Assembly: GCF_000426645.1 (NCBI RefSeq) | Contig: NZ_AUFT01000001.1 | Location: 248,001 to 312,000 of the forward strand | Source of the DNA: Nakamurella lactea DSM 19367 | GTDB taxonomy: Bacteria; Actinomycetota; Actinomycetes; Mycobacteriales; Nakamurellaceae | DNA: 64,000 nucleotides | Direction of reading: 5' to 3' | Shown: positions 17,016 to 25,989 of the stretch, one piece after another | Layout of the letters: the number at the start of each line of letters is the position of its first letter | How positions within the stretch are numbered: the first letter of the stretch is position 1 | The notes under the pieces: model-generated | What the model was told of the DNA's origin: nothing | Database searches by the model: none | The model's input: the letters and a program-made list of their open reading frames with translations, nothing else | Translations under genes and position numbers: made by a program

Positions 17016-20000
17016 TCAGCCCTGGCTGTTCAGCACCAGCACCAGGTCCCCGCCCTCGACCTGCTGAACCGGCGAGATCGCCGCCCTGGCAACCGTTCCG
17101 GCCCTGGGCGAGGTGATCGACGCCTCCATCTTCATCGCCTCGATGGTGGCCACCGTCTGGCCGACTGTCACCGCGTCGCCCTCGCCGACCGACAGCGTGA
17201 CCACCCCGGCGAACGGCGCCGCGATGTGACCGGGATTGCCAGCGTCGGCCCGTTCGGCCACCGGCACGTCGCTCGCCACCCCGCGGTCGCGGACCTGCAG
17301 CGGACGCAACTGGCCGTTCATCGTCGTCACCACCGTGCGCAGACCGCGATCGTCGGGTTCGCCGATGGCCTCCAGCCCCACGTACAGCTGCACCCCGGCG
17401 CCCAGGGTCAGCACGTGCTCGGCGCCGGCCCGCAGGCCGTACAGATAGTCCGCCGTCGGCACCACCGAGACGTCGCCGTACTCGTCACGGACCGCTTCGA
17501 AGTCCTTCGTCGGTCCGGGGAACAGCAAACGGTTCAACGTCTTCCGCGGCTCGTCGACGAGTGCCGCGGCGTCGTCGGCGGACAGCTCCGCGGCCGGCGC
17601 CGTCCAGCTGCGTCCGGCCAGCGCCCTGGTCCGGAACGGCTCCGGCCACCCGCCGGGCGGATCGCCCAACTCACCGTTCAGGAAACCGACCACCGAATCG
17701 GGCACGTCGAACCGACCCGGATCGGCCTCGAACTCGGCCGGGTCGACCTTGGCGCCGACCAGGTGCAGGGCAAGGTCGCCCACCACCTTCGACGACGGGG
17801 TCACCTTGACCAACCGGCCGAGCATCGCGTCCGCCGCTGCATAGGTGTCCTCGATCGCCTCGAACCGGCCACCAAGTCCGAGCGCGATCGCCTGCTGCCG
17901 CAGGTTGGACAACTGACCGCCGGGGATCTCGTGCCGGTAGACCCGGCCGGTCGGTGCCCGCAGGCCCGATTCGAACGGTGCGTACACCGCGCGCACCGCT
18001 TCCCAGTACGGCTCCAGGTCGCCGACCGCGCGCAGCGACAGCCCGGTGGCCCGCTCGGTGTGGTCGGTGGCCGCGACCAATGCCGACATCGGCGGCTGCG
18101 AGGTGGTGCCGGCCATCGGGGCGCTGGCGACGTCGACGGCGTCGACGCCGGCCTCGATCGCGGCCAGATAGGTGGCCAGTTGCCCACCCGCGGTGTCGTG
18201 GGTGTGCAGGTGCACCGGCAGGTCGAAGCGCTGCCGCAGAGCCGAGATCAGTTGCCGCGCAGCGGGTGCCCGCAGCAGGCCGGCCATGTCCTTGACCGCC
18301 AGGATGTGCGCGCCGGCGTCGACGATGCGTTCGGCCAGCCGCAGGTAGTAGTCCAGGGTGTACAGCTGCTCGGCCGGGTCGCCCAGGTCGCCGGTGTAGC
18401 ACAGGGCGACCTCGGCCACCGCGCTGCCGGCGGCCCGGACGGCGTCGATCGCCGGGCGCATCTGGTCGACATCGTTGAGCGCATCGAAGATCCGGAAGAT
18501 GTCGATACCTGCCGACGCCGCCTGCTGCACGAAGGCGTCCGTGACCGCCGCCGGATAGGGCGTGTAGCCCACCGTGTTCCGTCCGCGCAGCAGCATCTGC
18601 AGTGCCACATTGGGCAGCGCGGTGCGCAGGATGTCCAGCCGCTCCCACGGGTCCTCGGCCAGGAACCGCAGGGCCACGTCGTAGGTCGCCCCGCCCCAGG
18701 CCTCCACCGACAGCAGCTGCGGGGTGAGCCTGGCCACCGCGGGCGCCACCGCGGCGAGGTCCCGGGTCCGGACCCGGGTGGCCAGCAACGACTGGTGTGC
18801 GTCCCGGAAGGTGGTGTCGGTGACGCCCAACGCTTTTGCGGCCCGTAGTTCCGCGGCGAACTCCTCCGGGCCGAGCGCCAGCAACCGCTGCCGACTGCCG
18901 TCCGGTGCCGCTGCCTCCGCGTCGAAGGGCGGCAGCTTCGCGGCCGGGTCCAACAACAGCTTGGGGGCGGGCCCGTTCGGGCGGTTGACGGTGACGTCGG
19001 CCAGGAAGGTGAGCAGCTTGGTGCCCCGGTCGGCCGAACTGCGGGCGGTCAGCAACTGCTGGTGGGTCTGGATGAACGAGGTGGTGACGCCGCCGGCGGC
19101 GAAGTCCGGATCGTCCAGCACGGCCTGCAGGAACGGGATATTGGTCGCCACCCCGCGGACCCGGAACTCGGCCAGCGCCCGGCGGGCCCTGGTGACGGCC
19201 TGCTCCCAGGTGCGGCCGCGGCAGGTCAGCTTGACCAGCAGGGAGTCGAAGTGCGCGCTCACCTCGGCCCCGGCATGCACGGTACCGCCGTCGACCCGGA
19301 CGCCCGCCCCGCCGGGCGAACGGTAGGTGATGATCTTGCCGGTATCCGGCCGGAAGCCGTTGGTCGGATCCTCGGTGGTGATCCGGCACTGCAGGGCGGC
19401 GCCGTTGATCTTGACCGTTTCCTGGGACAGTCCGAGGTCGGCGAGGCTCTCGCCGGCCGCGATCCGGATCTGCGAGGAGACCAGATCGACGTCGGTCACC
19501 TCCTCGGTGACGGTGTGCTCGACCTGGATCCGCGGGTTCATCTCGATGAAGTGCCAGGACACCTCCCCGTCGGTCTCGGAGAGCAGGAACTCGACGGTGC
19601 CGGCATTCACGTAGCCGATGTGCCGGGCGAAGGCCACCGCATCGGCGCAGATCCGTTCCCGCACAGCCGGATCGAGCCCGACGGCGGGCGCCACCTCGAT
19701 CACCTTCTGGTGCCGGCGCTGGACCGAGCAGTCGCGCTCGAACAGGTGCATCACACTGCTCGGGCGGGCGGCGCCGGCCTCGGCCGGGCCATCTGCGAGG
19801 ATCTGCACCTCGATGTGCCGCGGCTCGATCACAGCACGCTCCAGGAACACCGTCGGGTCGCCGAACGCCGACTCGGCCTCGCGCATGGCGGTGGCCAACG
19901 CCTCCGGCAGTTCCTCCGCGGTGTCGACCCGGCGCATGCCGCGGCCACCGCCACCGGCCACCGCCTTGACGAAGATCGGGAACCCGACCGATCCGGCCGC

Positions 20001-20438
20001 GGCAATCAGCGCGTCGACGTCCTTCGACGGCGCCGTTGACTCCAGCACCGGAATGCCGGCCGCCCGCGCGGCCGCCACCGCCCTGGACTTGTTACCGGCC
20101 AGCTCGAGGACGTCGGCCGGCGGACCGATGAAGGTGATCCCGGCGGCGGCGCAGGCCGCGGCCAGATTCGGGTTCTCGGACAGGAAGCCGTAGCCCGGAT
20201 AGATGGCATCGGCACCGGCTTCGAGTGCGGTGCGGACGATCTCGTCGACGTCCAGGTACGCACGGACCGGATGACCCGGTTCGCCGATCCGGTAGGCCTC
20301 GTCGGCCTTCTGCCGGTGCGTGGAGTTCCGGTCCTCGTACGGGAACACCGCGACCGTCGCGACGCCCAGCTCGTAGGCCGCCCGGAACGCCCGGATGGCG
20401 ATCTCTCCGCGGTTGGCGACCAGGATCTTGCTGAACAT
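17016..20438 (-). CDS. pyc: Pyruvate carboxylase
   Basis: A 1140-residue biotin enzyme making oxaloacetate from pyruvate, bicarbonate and ATP. The biotin carboxylase part (1-~450) begins FSKILVANRGEIAIR and includes the glycine-rich AVAGGGGRGMR ATP loop. The carboxyltransferase domain (~530-850) has TTFRDAHQSLLATR metal/pyruvate residues. The biotin carrier near the C-terminus has the EAMKMEAS lysine (~1100). Length is normal for one-chain Pyc. I start at the ATG at 20438, where the family begins; an ATG 60 bases upstream would add an unrelated tail. Confidence 0.97.
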   Translation of the reverse strand: MFSKILVANRGEIAIRAFRAAYELGVATVAVFPYEDRNSTHRQKADEAYRIGEPGHPVRAYLDVDEIVRTALEAGADAIYPGYGFLSENPNLAAACAAAGITFIGPPADVLELAGNKSRAVAAARAAGIPVLESTAPSKDVDALIAAAGSVGFPIFVKAVAGGGGRGMRRVDTAEELPEALATAMREAESAFGDPTVFLERAVIEPRHIEVQILADGPAEAGAARPSSVMHLFERDCSVQRRHQKVIEVAPAVGLDPAVRERICADAVAFARHIGYVNAGTVEFLLSETDGEVSWHFIEMNPRIQVEHTVTEEVTDVDLVSSQIRIAAGESLADLGLSQETVKINGAALQCRITTEDPTNGFRPDTGKIITYRSPGGAGVRVDGGTVHAGAEVSAHFDSLLVKLTCRGRTWEQAVTRARRALAEFRVRGVATNIPFLQAVLDDPDFAAGGVTTSFIQTHQQLLTARSSADRGTKLLTFLADVTVNRPNGPAPKLLLDPAAKLPPFDAEAAAPDGSRQRLLALGPEEFAAELRAAKALGVTDTTFRDAHQSLLATRVRTRDLAAVAPAVARLTPQLLSVEAWGGATYDVALRFLAEDPWERLDILRTALPNVALQMLLRGRNTVGYTPYPAAVTDAFVQQAASAGIDIFRIFDALNDVDQMRPAIDAVRAAGSAVAEVALCYTGDLGDPAEQLYTLDYYLRLAERIVDAGAHILAVKDMAGLLRAPAARQLISALRQRFDLPVHLHTHDTAGGQLATYLAAIEAGVDAVDVASAPMAGTTSQPPMSALVAATDHTERATGLSLRAVGDLEPYWEAVRAVYAPFESGLRAPTGRVYRHEIPGGQLSNLRQQAIALGLGGRFEAIEDTYAAADAMLGRLVKVTPSSKVVGDLALHLVGAKVDPAEFEADPGRFDVPDSVVGFLNGELGDPPGGWPEPFRTRALAGRSWTAPAAELSADDAAALVDEPRKTLNRLLFPGPTKDFEAVRDEYGDVSVVPTADYLYGLRAGAEHVLTLGAGVQLYVGLEAIGEPDDRGLRTVVTTMNGQLRPLQVRDRGVASDVPVAERADAGNPGHIAAPFAGVVTLSVGEGDAVTVGQTVATIEAMKMEASITSPRAGTVARAAISPVQQVEGGDLVLVLNSQG

Positions 20439-20698
20439 GGCGGCTCCGAGTTCGTCGTGACTGACGGACCGGTCGGTCGCCGAGCGTGCGGCGATCAACC
20501 GCCGCTACGGTATCGCGCGGCGCCGCCGTTCCATGCTTCGGACCCTGGTTCCCATCATCTGGGAGTAGGCGCCGCTGGCTGGTGCGGCAGGGGCACACCC
20601 CGGCAGGTGCCGACCGAGGCCTCAGCAGCGGAACGTTCAGTGCGGCGTTCCGGGGTCGTTCGACCCGCATCGGCCCACTGTGCAAGCGTCAGCCGAAC

Positions 20699-22225
20699 TC
20701 AGTGTTGGGTCGCTGCCAGCGAGTGCGCGATGTCCGCCGTCGACGCGTACAGCTCCCGGTACAGGCGGTACCGCTCGTCGTAGGTGTCCAGCAGGGCCGC
20801 GTTGGGCTCGACGATGCGCAGCACCGGATTCCAGTCGGCCATCGACGCCCCACCGATCGCGCGGGCCGCCAGGAAGGCCATCCCGTAGCTCGCCCCGATC
20901 GAGGTCTGCCGCAGCTCCTGGGGGCGGCCGGTGACGTCGGAGACGATCTGCGTCCACAGCTCGCCCTGGGTGCCGCCGCCGACCGCGACCACCCGGTCGA
21001 TCCGACCGCCGGCCTGCTCGAACACCTCGATGTTGTGCCGAACCCCGAAGGCGATCGCCTCCAGCGCCGCCCGGTACAGATCGCCACGGGTGTGCGAGAT
21101 GGTCAGCCCGGCGACGATGCCGCGGGCGTCCGGGTCGTTGATCGGTGTCCGCTCGCCGGCGAAGTAGGGCAGCATCAGCAGCCCGTTGGCGCCCGGCGTC
21201 GAGCTGGCCGCCTCCTGCAGCAGGGTCGGGTAGTCCGGCGAACCGAACAGCTCGCGCAGCCAGCCGGTGATCGCACCCGAGGTGGCCATCCCGCCGGCCA
21301 GATTGCGGGTGCCCTCGAAGGCGCCGACCGTCCCCCACAGTGTCGGCCAGGAAACCCGATCCGCGACCGTGTTGACCATGAACATGGTGGTGCCGTACAT
21401 CAACATCAGATCGCCGACGTTGTGGGCGTCGACGCTGATCGCCTCGGACCAGGCGTCGATGGTGCCGCAGAGCACCGGGATCCCCTGCGGCAGACCGGTT
21501 TCGGCTGCGGCCTCGGGGCCGACGGAGCCGACCACCTGGTCGGACCAGTGCAGGTCCGGCTGCTCGATCGAGCCGCAGATCCGTTGCCACCATGGCTGGT
21601 ACCAGGCCTGCTCCTCGGCGTCGTAGAGCGGTGTGCACTGACTGGCGGACTGCTGGTCCAGGACGTACCGGCCGCTCAGCCGGTACACCAGGTACGAGCT
21701 CGGCATGTACAGCCGGCGGGACGTCGCGAACACCCCTGGCTCGTTGTCCGCCACCCAGCGCACCTTGGGACCGACCGCCTGGCTGGACAGTGCCGAGCCG
21801 CCGCGTTCGATGATCGCCTCTGCCCCGAGCTCGGCGTTCAGGGTGTCGATCTGCTCGCCGGCCCTGGTATCGACGCCGTACAGGATCGCCGGTCGCAGCA
21901 GTTCCGAGTTCTCGTCGGCCAGCAACAGGCACGGCCCCATACCGGAAACGCCGACGGCGGCGACCTCCGCCCGGGACGCTTCGTCGGCCGCGAGCAGCTC
22001 GGCGACGATGGCGACGAACTCGTCCCACCAGATCGAGCCGTCCATCTCGACGTGGCCCGCCCGCGGCCGCTGGACGTCGTGTTCCCTGGTCGCTGTGGCG
22101 AGCACCCGACCGTCGGTGTCCACCAACACGCCCTTGCTGCTGGAGGTGCCGATGTCGACGCCGACGACGCACTGGGTCTTTCCTGATGGCGTCGTGGCTG
22201 ACGCTGTCGTGGCTGACGCTGTCAC
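20699..22225 (-). CDS. FGGY-family carbohydrate kinase (xylulokinase-like)
   Basis: A 508-residue two-lobe sugar kinase that should phosphorylate a pentose, hexitol or related sugar with ATP. The N-terminal lobe has VVGVDIGTSSSKGVLVDTDG (phosphate 1 motif); the C-terminal lobe has the AVGGGTQGELW adenosine segment. A GTG at 22225 has GGAGG nine bases upstream; the frame is open 84 bases further but without a ribosome site. Residues 3-12 are a small ASATT duplication. The substrate cannot be assigned from sequence; xylulose, gluconate and others are all possible. It is isolated from transporter genes. A 260-base gap without recognisable genes separates it from pyc. Confidence 0.8.
   Translation of the reverse strand: MTASATTASATTPSGKTQCVVGVDIGTSSSKGVLVDTDGRVLATATREHDVQRPRAGHVEMDGSIWWDEFVAIVAELLAADEASRAEVAAVGVSGMGPCLLLADENSELLRPAILYGVDTRAGEQIDTLNAELGAEAIIERGGSALSSQAVGPKVRWVADNEPGVFATSRRLYMPSSYLVYRLSGRYVLDQQSASQCTPLYDAEEQAWYQPWWQRICGSIEQPDLHWSDQVVGSVGPEAAAETGLPQGIPVLCGTIDAWSEAISVDAHNVGDLMLMYGTTMFMVNTVADRVSWPTLWGTVGAFEGTRNLAGGMATSGAITGWLRELFGSPDYPTLLQEAASSTPGANGLLMLPYFAGERTPINDPDARGIVAGLTISHTRGDLYRAALEAIAFGVRHNIEVFEQAGGRIDRVVAVGGGTQGELWTQIVSDVTGRPQELRQTSIGASYGMAFLAARAIGGASMADWNPVLRIVEPNAALLDTYDERYRLYRELYASTADIAHSLAATQH
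22191..22220 (-). repeat. Two perfect 15-base tandem copies in the kinase N-terminus
   Basis: gtcgtggctgacgct occurs at 22191-22205 and again at 22206-22220, giving the duplicated ASATT peptide near the start of the sugar kinase. Confidence 0.85.
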
Positions 22226-22325
22226 GGTCGGGTTCCTCCACACAGATCCGAGAAATCGATTCCACCTGCGACTGAGCCTGCCCTGCACCAGCCCTCCTAT
22301 GCAACACACCGGGTCGGCTCTACGG

Positions 22326-22357
22326 CAACCCGCGCTACCACCGGCGTAGCGGGGTTG
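22326..22357. repeat. Hairpin in the kinase/Imm5 divergent region
   Basis: CAACCCGCGCTAC (22326-22338) pairs with GTAGCGGGGTTG (22346-22357) across a seven-base loop, with one bulged base. It lies between two divergent genes, so a terminator role is unlikely. Its right arm runs into a 17-base sequence (22346-22362) that recurs inverted downstream of the Imm5 pair. Confidence 0.55.
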
Positions 22358-22444
22358 TCCCGTTGGTGACCAGGCCGGTCGCTACCACCCGTCCACGTCG
22401 GCGCCGTCGGCTCCGATCCGATCGACCCGGATAGCATCCACCCC

Positions 22445-23056
22445 ATGACCCGGGGCACGCACTATCGGTCCGGCGACTTCGAACTGACGACGGACGAGCT
22501 GCGCGTCGTGGCGCGCTTCGTGACTCAGCATGCAGAGGACGTCCTGGCCGTCTACGAGGAGGCCGTTCCCGACGACCCCCGCCCCCGCGACGCCATCGAC
22601 GCAGCCTGGGTATTCGTCAACGGCGCCAACCGATCGAGACTGCAACGGGTCGCATCGATGGAGGCCCACCGGGCCGCCGCCGCCGCGCCCTCCGAGCCCG
22701 CCCGGCTGGCCGCTCGATCGGCCGGCGACGCCGCATCTGCCGCGTACCTGCATCCGATCGCCCAGGCCGACCAGGTCGGCCACATCCTGCGGGCCGCCGC
22801 CTGCGTCGCCCTGATCGGTGAACTGGCCGCCGGCGATGACCCGGCGGCCTCGCAAGCCCTGTTGGATCGGTCGCTGCGGCGCGCAACACCGGTACTCATC
22901 CAGGTTCTCGACCGCTACCCGCCGGCTCCAACGGGCACCGGTCGCCTCCCCCGCCTGATGAGCAGGCTGGATCGACTACTGCGCGAGTCCGCAGATCCGG
23001 CGCCGCCGCACGGCGCGAACGGCAGTGCCGAACCGGTCGCCGGGGACCGGCCATGA
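22445..23056 (+). CDS. Imm5-like putative immunity protein (first of a pair)
   Basis: A 203-residue soluble, alanine-rich helical protein. The pattern FELTTDELRVVARFVTQHAE, then PDDPRPRDAIDAAWVF, an Ala-rich middle and AYLHPIAQADQVGHILRAA resembles proteins annotated as putative Imm5 immunity proteins (PF14423 type), by my recollection. Those were predicted to neutralise polymorphic toxins, without much direct proof. Its TGA overlaps the ATG of the next gene (ATGA), which belongs to the same family by the shared PxDPRPRxAI motif. No toxin gene is adjacent. An alternative is a non-immunity role of the family; confidence is moderate. Confidence 0.55.
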   Translation: MTRGTHYRSGDFELTTDELRVVARFVTQHAEDVLAVYEEAVPDDPRPRDAIDAAWVFVNGANRSRLQRVASMEAHRAAAAAPSEPARLAARSAGDAASAAYLHPIAQADQVGHILRAAACVALIGELAAGDDPAASQALLDRSLRRATPVLIQVLDRYPPAPTGTGRLPRLMSRLDRLLRESADPAPPHGANGSAEPVAGDRP

Positions 23057-23568
23057 TCCTCCCGAAGGTCAGGGACCCACGCCTGATCACGATCCGCCGG
23101 GGTGGAACGCTCACCGACGCCGACCACCAGCTCCTCGCGCTGTGGGCCGCCTCCTGCGCCGAGCACGTCGTCGGATTGTTCGAGTCGGTCCGGCCGCAGG
23201 ATCCACGCCCCCGGCAGGCGATCGAGGCCGCCCGCGCCTGGGCGCGCGGCGAGCTTCCGATGATGCGGGCTCGGGCGGCCGGCGGTCATGCGATGGGGGC
23301 GGCCCGAGACCTGAAGGGAGCAGCCAGGAATGCCGCCTACTCGGCAGGCCAGGCCGGTGCCGTGGCCCACGTCGCTGCCCACGATCTGGGCGCGGCCGCC
23401 TACGCGATCAAGGCCGTCCGGGACGCGACACCGGCGCCCGGCAGAGAGTCCGCGGGCCGACTCGAATGTCAGTGGCAGCGCGACCAACTCCCGGATGCCG
23501 TCCGCGAGCTCGTGCTCGACGACCAACGGCTGCGCAACGACATCTGCTGGTCGGTCTTCGACTGCTGA
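23053..23568 (+). CDS. Imm5-like putative immunity protein (second of a pair)
   Basis: A 171-residue protein with the fuller family pattern: KVRDPRLITIRRGGTLTDAD, LWAASCAEHVVGLFE, RPQDPRPRQAIEAARAW, and an Ala-rich AHVAAHDLGAAAYAIKA helix. The C-terminal Trp/Cys-containing end is intact. This arrangement matches proteins listed as putative Imm5 immunity proteins. It starts inside the stop of the preceding paralogue, so both are made together from one message, perhaps as a complex. The gene is followed by two perfect copies of a 23-base repeat and then by the convergent recG stop. The biological target is unknown. Confidence 0.6.
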   Translation: MILPKVRDPRLITIRRGGTLTDADHQLLALWAASCAEHVVGLFESVRPQDPRPRQAIEAARAWARGELPMMRARAAGGHAMGAARDLKGAARNAAYSAGQAGAVAHVAAHDLGAAAYAIKAVRDATPAPGRESAGRLECQWQRDQLPDAVRELVLDDQRLRNDICWSVFDC

Positions 23569-23575
23569 ACCGCCC

Positions 23576-23656
23576 GCGGGACAAGCGCGCTACGGCTGAA
23601 GAAGCGGGGATGTCCCAACGGCAACCCGCGCCGGCGGGACAAGCGCGCTACGGCTG
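23576..23656. repeat. Two perfect 23-base direct repeats between Imm5 pair and recG
   Basis: gcgggacaagcgcgctacggctg occurs at 23576-23598 and 23634-23656, 58 bases apart. Between them lies acggcaacccgcg (23618-23630), which also occurs at 22322-22334 on the other side of the Imm5 pair. A 17-base core of the repeat appears inverted at 22346-22362 with 15 of 17 bases identical. Confidence 0.8.
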
Positions 23657-23662
23657 CTGTCA

Positions 23663-25933
23663 TCAGCCCTTGGTGAGGAATTCCTGACCCTCGTCGCCGA
23701 TCACCGATTCGGCCATCGCCAGTAGCCCGGGGAACTTGCCGAAGCCGGGGTCGCTGTCGACCAGGTCCTGCGCGTCATGCCGGGCGGCTTCGACGATGTC
23801 CCGATCGGTGGTCAGCGACAGCTGGCGCAACGCACTCGCGGTGCCGGCCTGGCTGGTACCCAGCACGTTGCCTTCCTTGCGCAGCTCCAGGTCGCGGTCG
23901 GCCAGTTCGAACCCGTCGGTGGTCGCCTCCACCGCGGCGAGCCGCATCCGCGACGGTGAGCCGCCCGGCGCCTCGGTGACCAGCAGGCAGATCCCCGGGG
24001 CGCTGCCCCGCCCGACCCGGCCCCGCAGCTGGTGCAGCTGCGAGAGACCGAACCGCTCGGCGTCCATGATCACCATCATGGTGGCGTTGGCCACGTCAAC
24101 CCCGACTTCGATGACGGTGGTGGACACCAGCACGTCGATCTCACCGGCGGCGAACCGGCGCATGGTCTCGTCCTTGTCGGCCGGCACCATCCGCCCGTGC
24201 AAAGTGGCCAGCCGCAGATCGGCCAACGGCCCCTCGGCCAGCAACGTCGCGACGTGCTCCACCGACAGCGGCGGGCGCTTCTCGTCGACCGAGTCCGCCC
24301 CGCCGTCATCCGGTGCGTCCCACTCGGAATCGGCGTCGTCCTCGCTACTTCTCTTCCCCGGTTCGTCGGCGATCTTCGGGCACACGATGTACACCTGATG
24401 GCCCTTGCCGACCTCCTCGTGCACCCGCTGCCAGGCCCGGTCCAGCCACGCCGGCTTCTCCCCCGCCGGCACCACCGTGGTGGAGATCGGCGAACGCCCC
24501 TTCGGCAGTTCGGAGAGGGTCGAGGTCTCCAGGTCGCCGTACACCGTCATCGCGACGGTGCGCGGGATCGGCGTCGCGGTCATCACCAGCACGTGCGGCG
24601 GGTTGCCGTCAGGCCCCTTGCTGCGCAACGCATCCCGCTGCTCGACACCGAACCGGTGCTGCTCGTCGACCACCACCAGGCCGAGTTCGGCGAAGAACAC
24701 CCCGTCGGACAGCAGGGCATGGGTGCCCACCGCTATCCCCGCCTGCCCCGAGGCGATCGTCAGCAGCGCCTCCTTGCGGGCGGATGCGGTCATCGATCCG
24801 GTCAGCAGACTGATCCGCGTCGCCTCCGGCGGCGCACCGAGCTCGCCGCCCTCGCCGAGCGGGCCGAGCACCGTGCGGAGCGACCGGGCATGTTGCGCCG
24901 CAAGCACTTCGGTAGGCGCCAGCAGCACCGCCTGCCGTCCGGAATCGATCACTTGGAGCATGGCCCGCAGCGCGACGACGGTCTTGCCGGATCCCACCTC
25001 GCCCTGCAGCAGCCGGTTCATCGGGTGGATGGTCGACAGGTCGAGCGCGATCTGCTCGCCGACCGCCTGCTGGCCGGGCGTCAGGGTGAAGGGCAATGCC
25101 GCATCGAACGCGGCCAGCAGCCCGTCCGGAACCCGCGGGCAGGGCTCGGCCGGGAACGACCTGGCCTGCTCCCGGCGCCTGGCCAACACCAACTGGATCG
25201 CCAGCGCCTCGTCGTACTTCAACCGGCGCTGGGCCGCCTGCAGCTCCTTGGAGCTCCGCGGCCGGTGGATGTCCCGGAGCGCGCTGTCCAGGTCCGTCAT
25301 CCCTTGCGCGGCAAGAATTTCCGTCGGCACCGGGTCATCGATCTCGCCCAGCAGCTTGAGGACCACCTTGATCGCGCCCTGGATCATCGGCTGGGACAGT
25401 CCCTCGACCAGCGGGTAGATCGGAATGATGCCGCCGGCGAACGACTCGAGGATCTCGATGTCCTCCTCGGCCTCGCCTTCGCCGCTGAGCTTGGCCCATT
25501 GCGGCGACGACAACTGCATCTCGCCGCGGAACTCCTTGACGGTGCCGGCGAACATCGCTTCCATCCCGACCTTGAGCACCTTGGCGATGTGCCACTGGTT
25601 GAAGAAGGCGCAGGACAGCCGGTGCCGGCCGTCGCTGATCACCACCTTGGTGATGAGTTTGACGCCGCTCTTGGGCCCGCGGTGGCTGAACCGGTTGATC
25701 TGGTTCTCTTTGACGTCGGTGATCCTGGCCCAGACGGTCGCCTTCTCGCCGACCTGCAACTTGCCCAGTTCGGTAAGTTTGCCGCGCTCGTTGTACTTGC
25801 GCGGGTAATAGCGCAACAGATCGCCGACGGTGCGGACGCCGATCTTCTCGTCCAGCGCCTTCAGGTGCTTGGGGTTGACGCCGACATCGCGGAGCGGGCT
25901 GTCCAGTCCGACGTCCCCGTACCTTTCGGCCAT
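23663..25933 (-). CDS. recG: ATP-dependent DNA helicase RecG
   Basis: A 756-residue superfamily 2 helicase that reverses stalled forks and branch-migrates recombination intermediates. The N-terminal wedge (OB fold) domain covers about 60-160. The helicase core has a P-loop GEVGSGKT near 312, the Walker B-type DEQHRFGVEQR near 420 and the MTATPIPRT motif. QLHQLRGRVGRG lies in the second RecA lobe. A ~35-residue acidic insertion (DDADSEWDAPDDGG) interrupts the linker between lobes, a feature I have also seen in actinobacterial RecG. Length is normal. It follows the FakA-like gene by 56 bases. Confidence 0.97.
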   Translation of the reverse strand: MAERYGDVGLDSPLRDVGVNPKHLKALDEKIGVRTVGDLLRYYPRKYNERGKLTELGKLQVGEKATVWARITDVKENQINRFSHRGPKSGVKLITKVVISDGRHRLSCAFFNQWHIAKVLKVGMEAMFAGTVKEFRGEMQLSSPQWAKLSGEGEAEEDIEILESFAGGIIPIYPLVEGLSQPMIQGAIKVVLKLLGEIDDPVPTEILAAQGMTDLDSALRDIHRPRSSKELQAAQRRLKYDEALAIQLVLARRREQARSFPAEPCPRVPDGLLAAFDAALPFTLTPGQQAVGEQIALDLSTIHPMNRLLQGEVGSGKTVVALRAMLQVIDSGRQAVLLAPTEVLAAQHARSLRTVLGPLGEGGELGAPPEATRISLLTGSMTASARKEALLTIASGQAGIAVGTHALLSDGVFFAELGLVVVDEQHRFGVEQRDALRSKGPDGNPPHVLVMTATPIPRTVAMTVYGDLETSTLSELPKGRSPISTTVVPAGEKPAWLDRAWQRVHEEVGKGHQVYIVCPKIADEPGKRSSEDDADSEWDAPDDGGADSVDEKRPPLSVEHVATLLAEGPLADLRLATLHGRMVPADKDETMRRFAAGEIDVLVSTTVIEVGVDVANATMMVIMDAERFGLSQLHQLRGRVGRGSAPGICLLVTEAPGGSPSRMRLAAVEATTDGFELADRDLELRKEGNVLGTSQAGTASALRQLSLTTDRDIVEAARHDAQDLVDSDPGFGKFPGLLAMAESVIGDEGQEFLTKG

Positions 25934-25989
25934 TGCGTTCCAACCCCTACCGCGTGCGATCCGTCGACGTCACGCCGGCTCGCCGGCAT

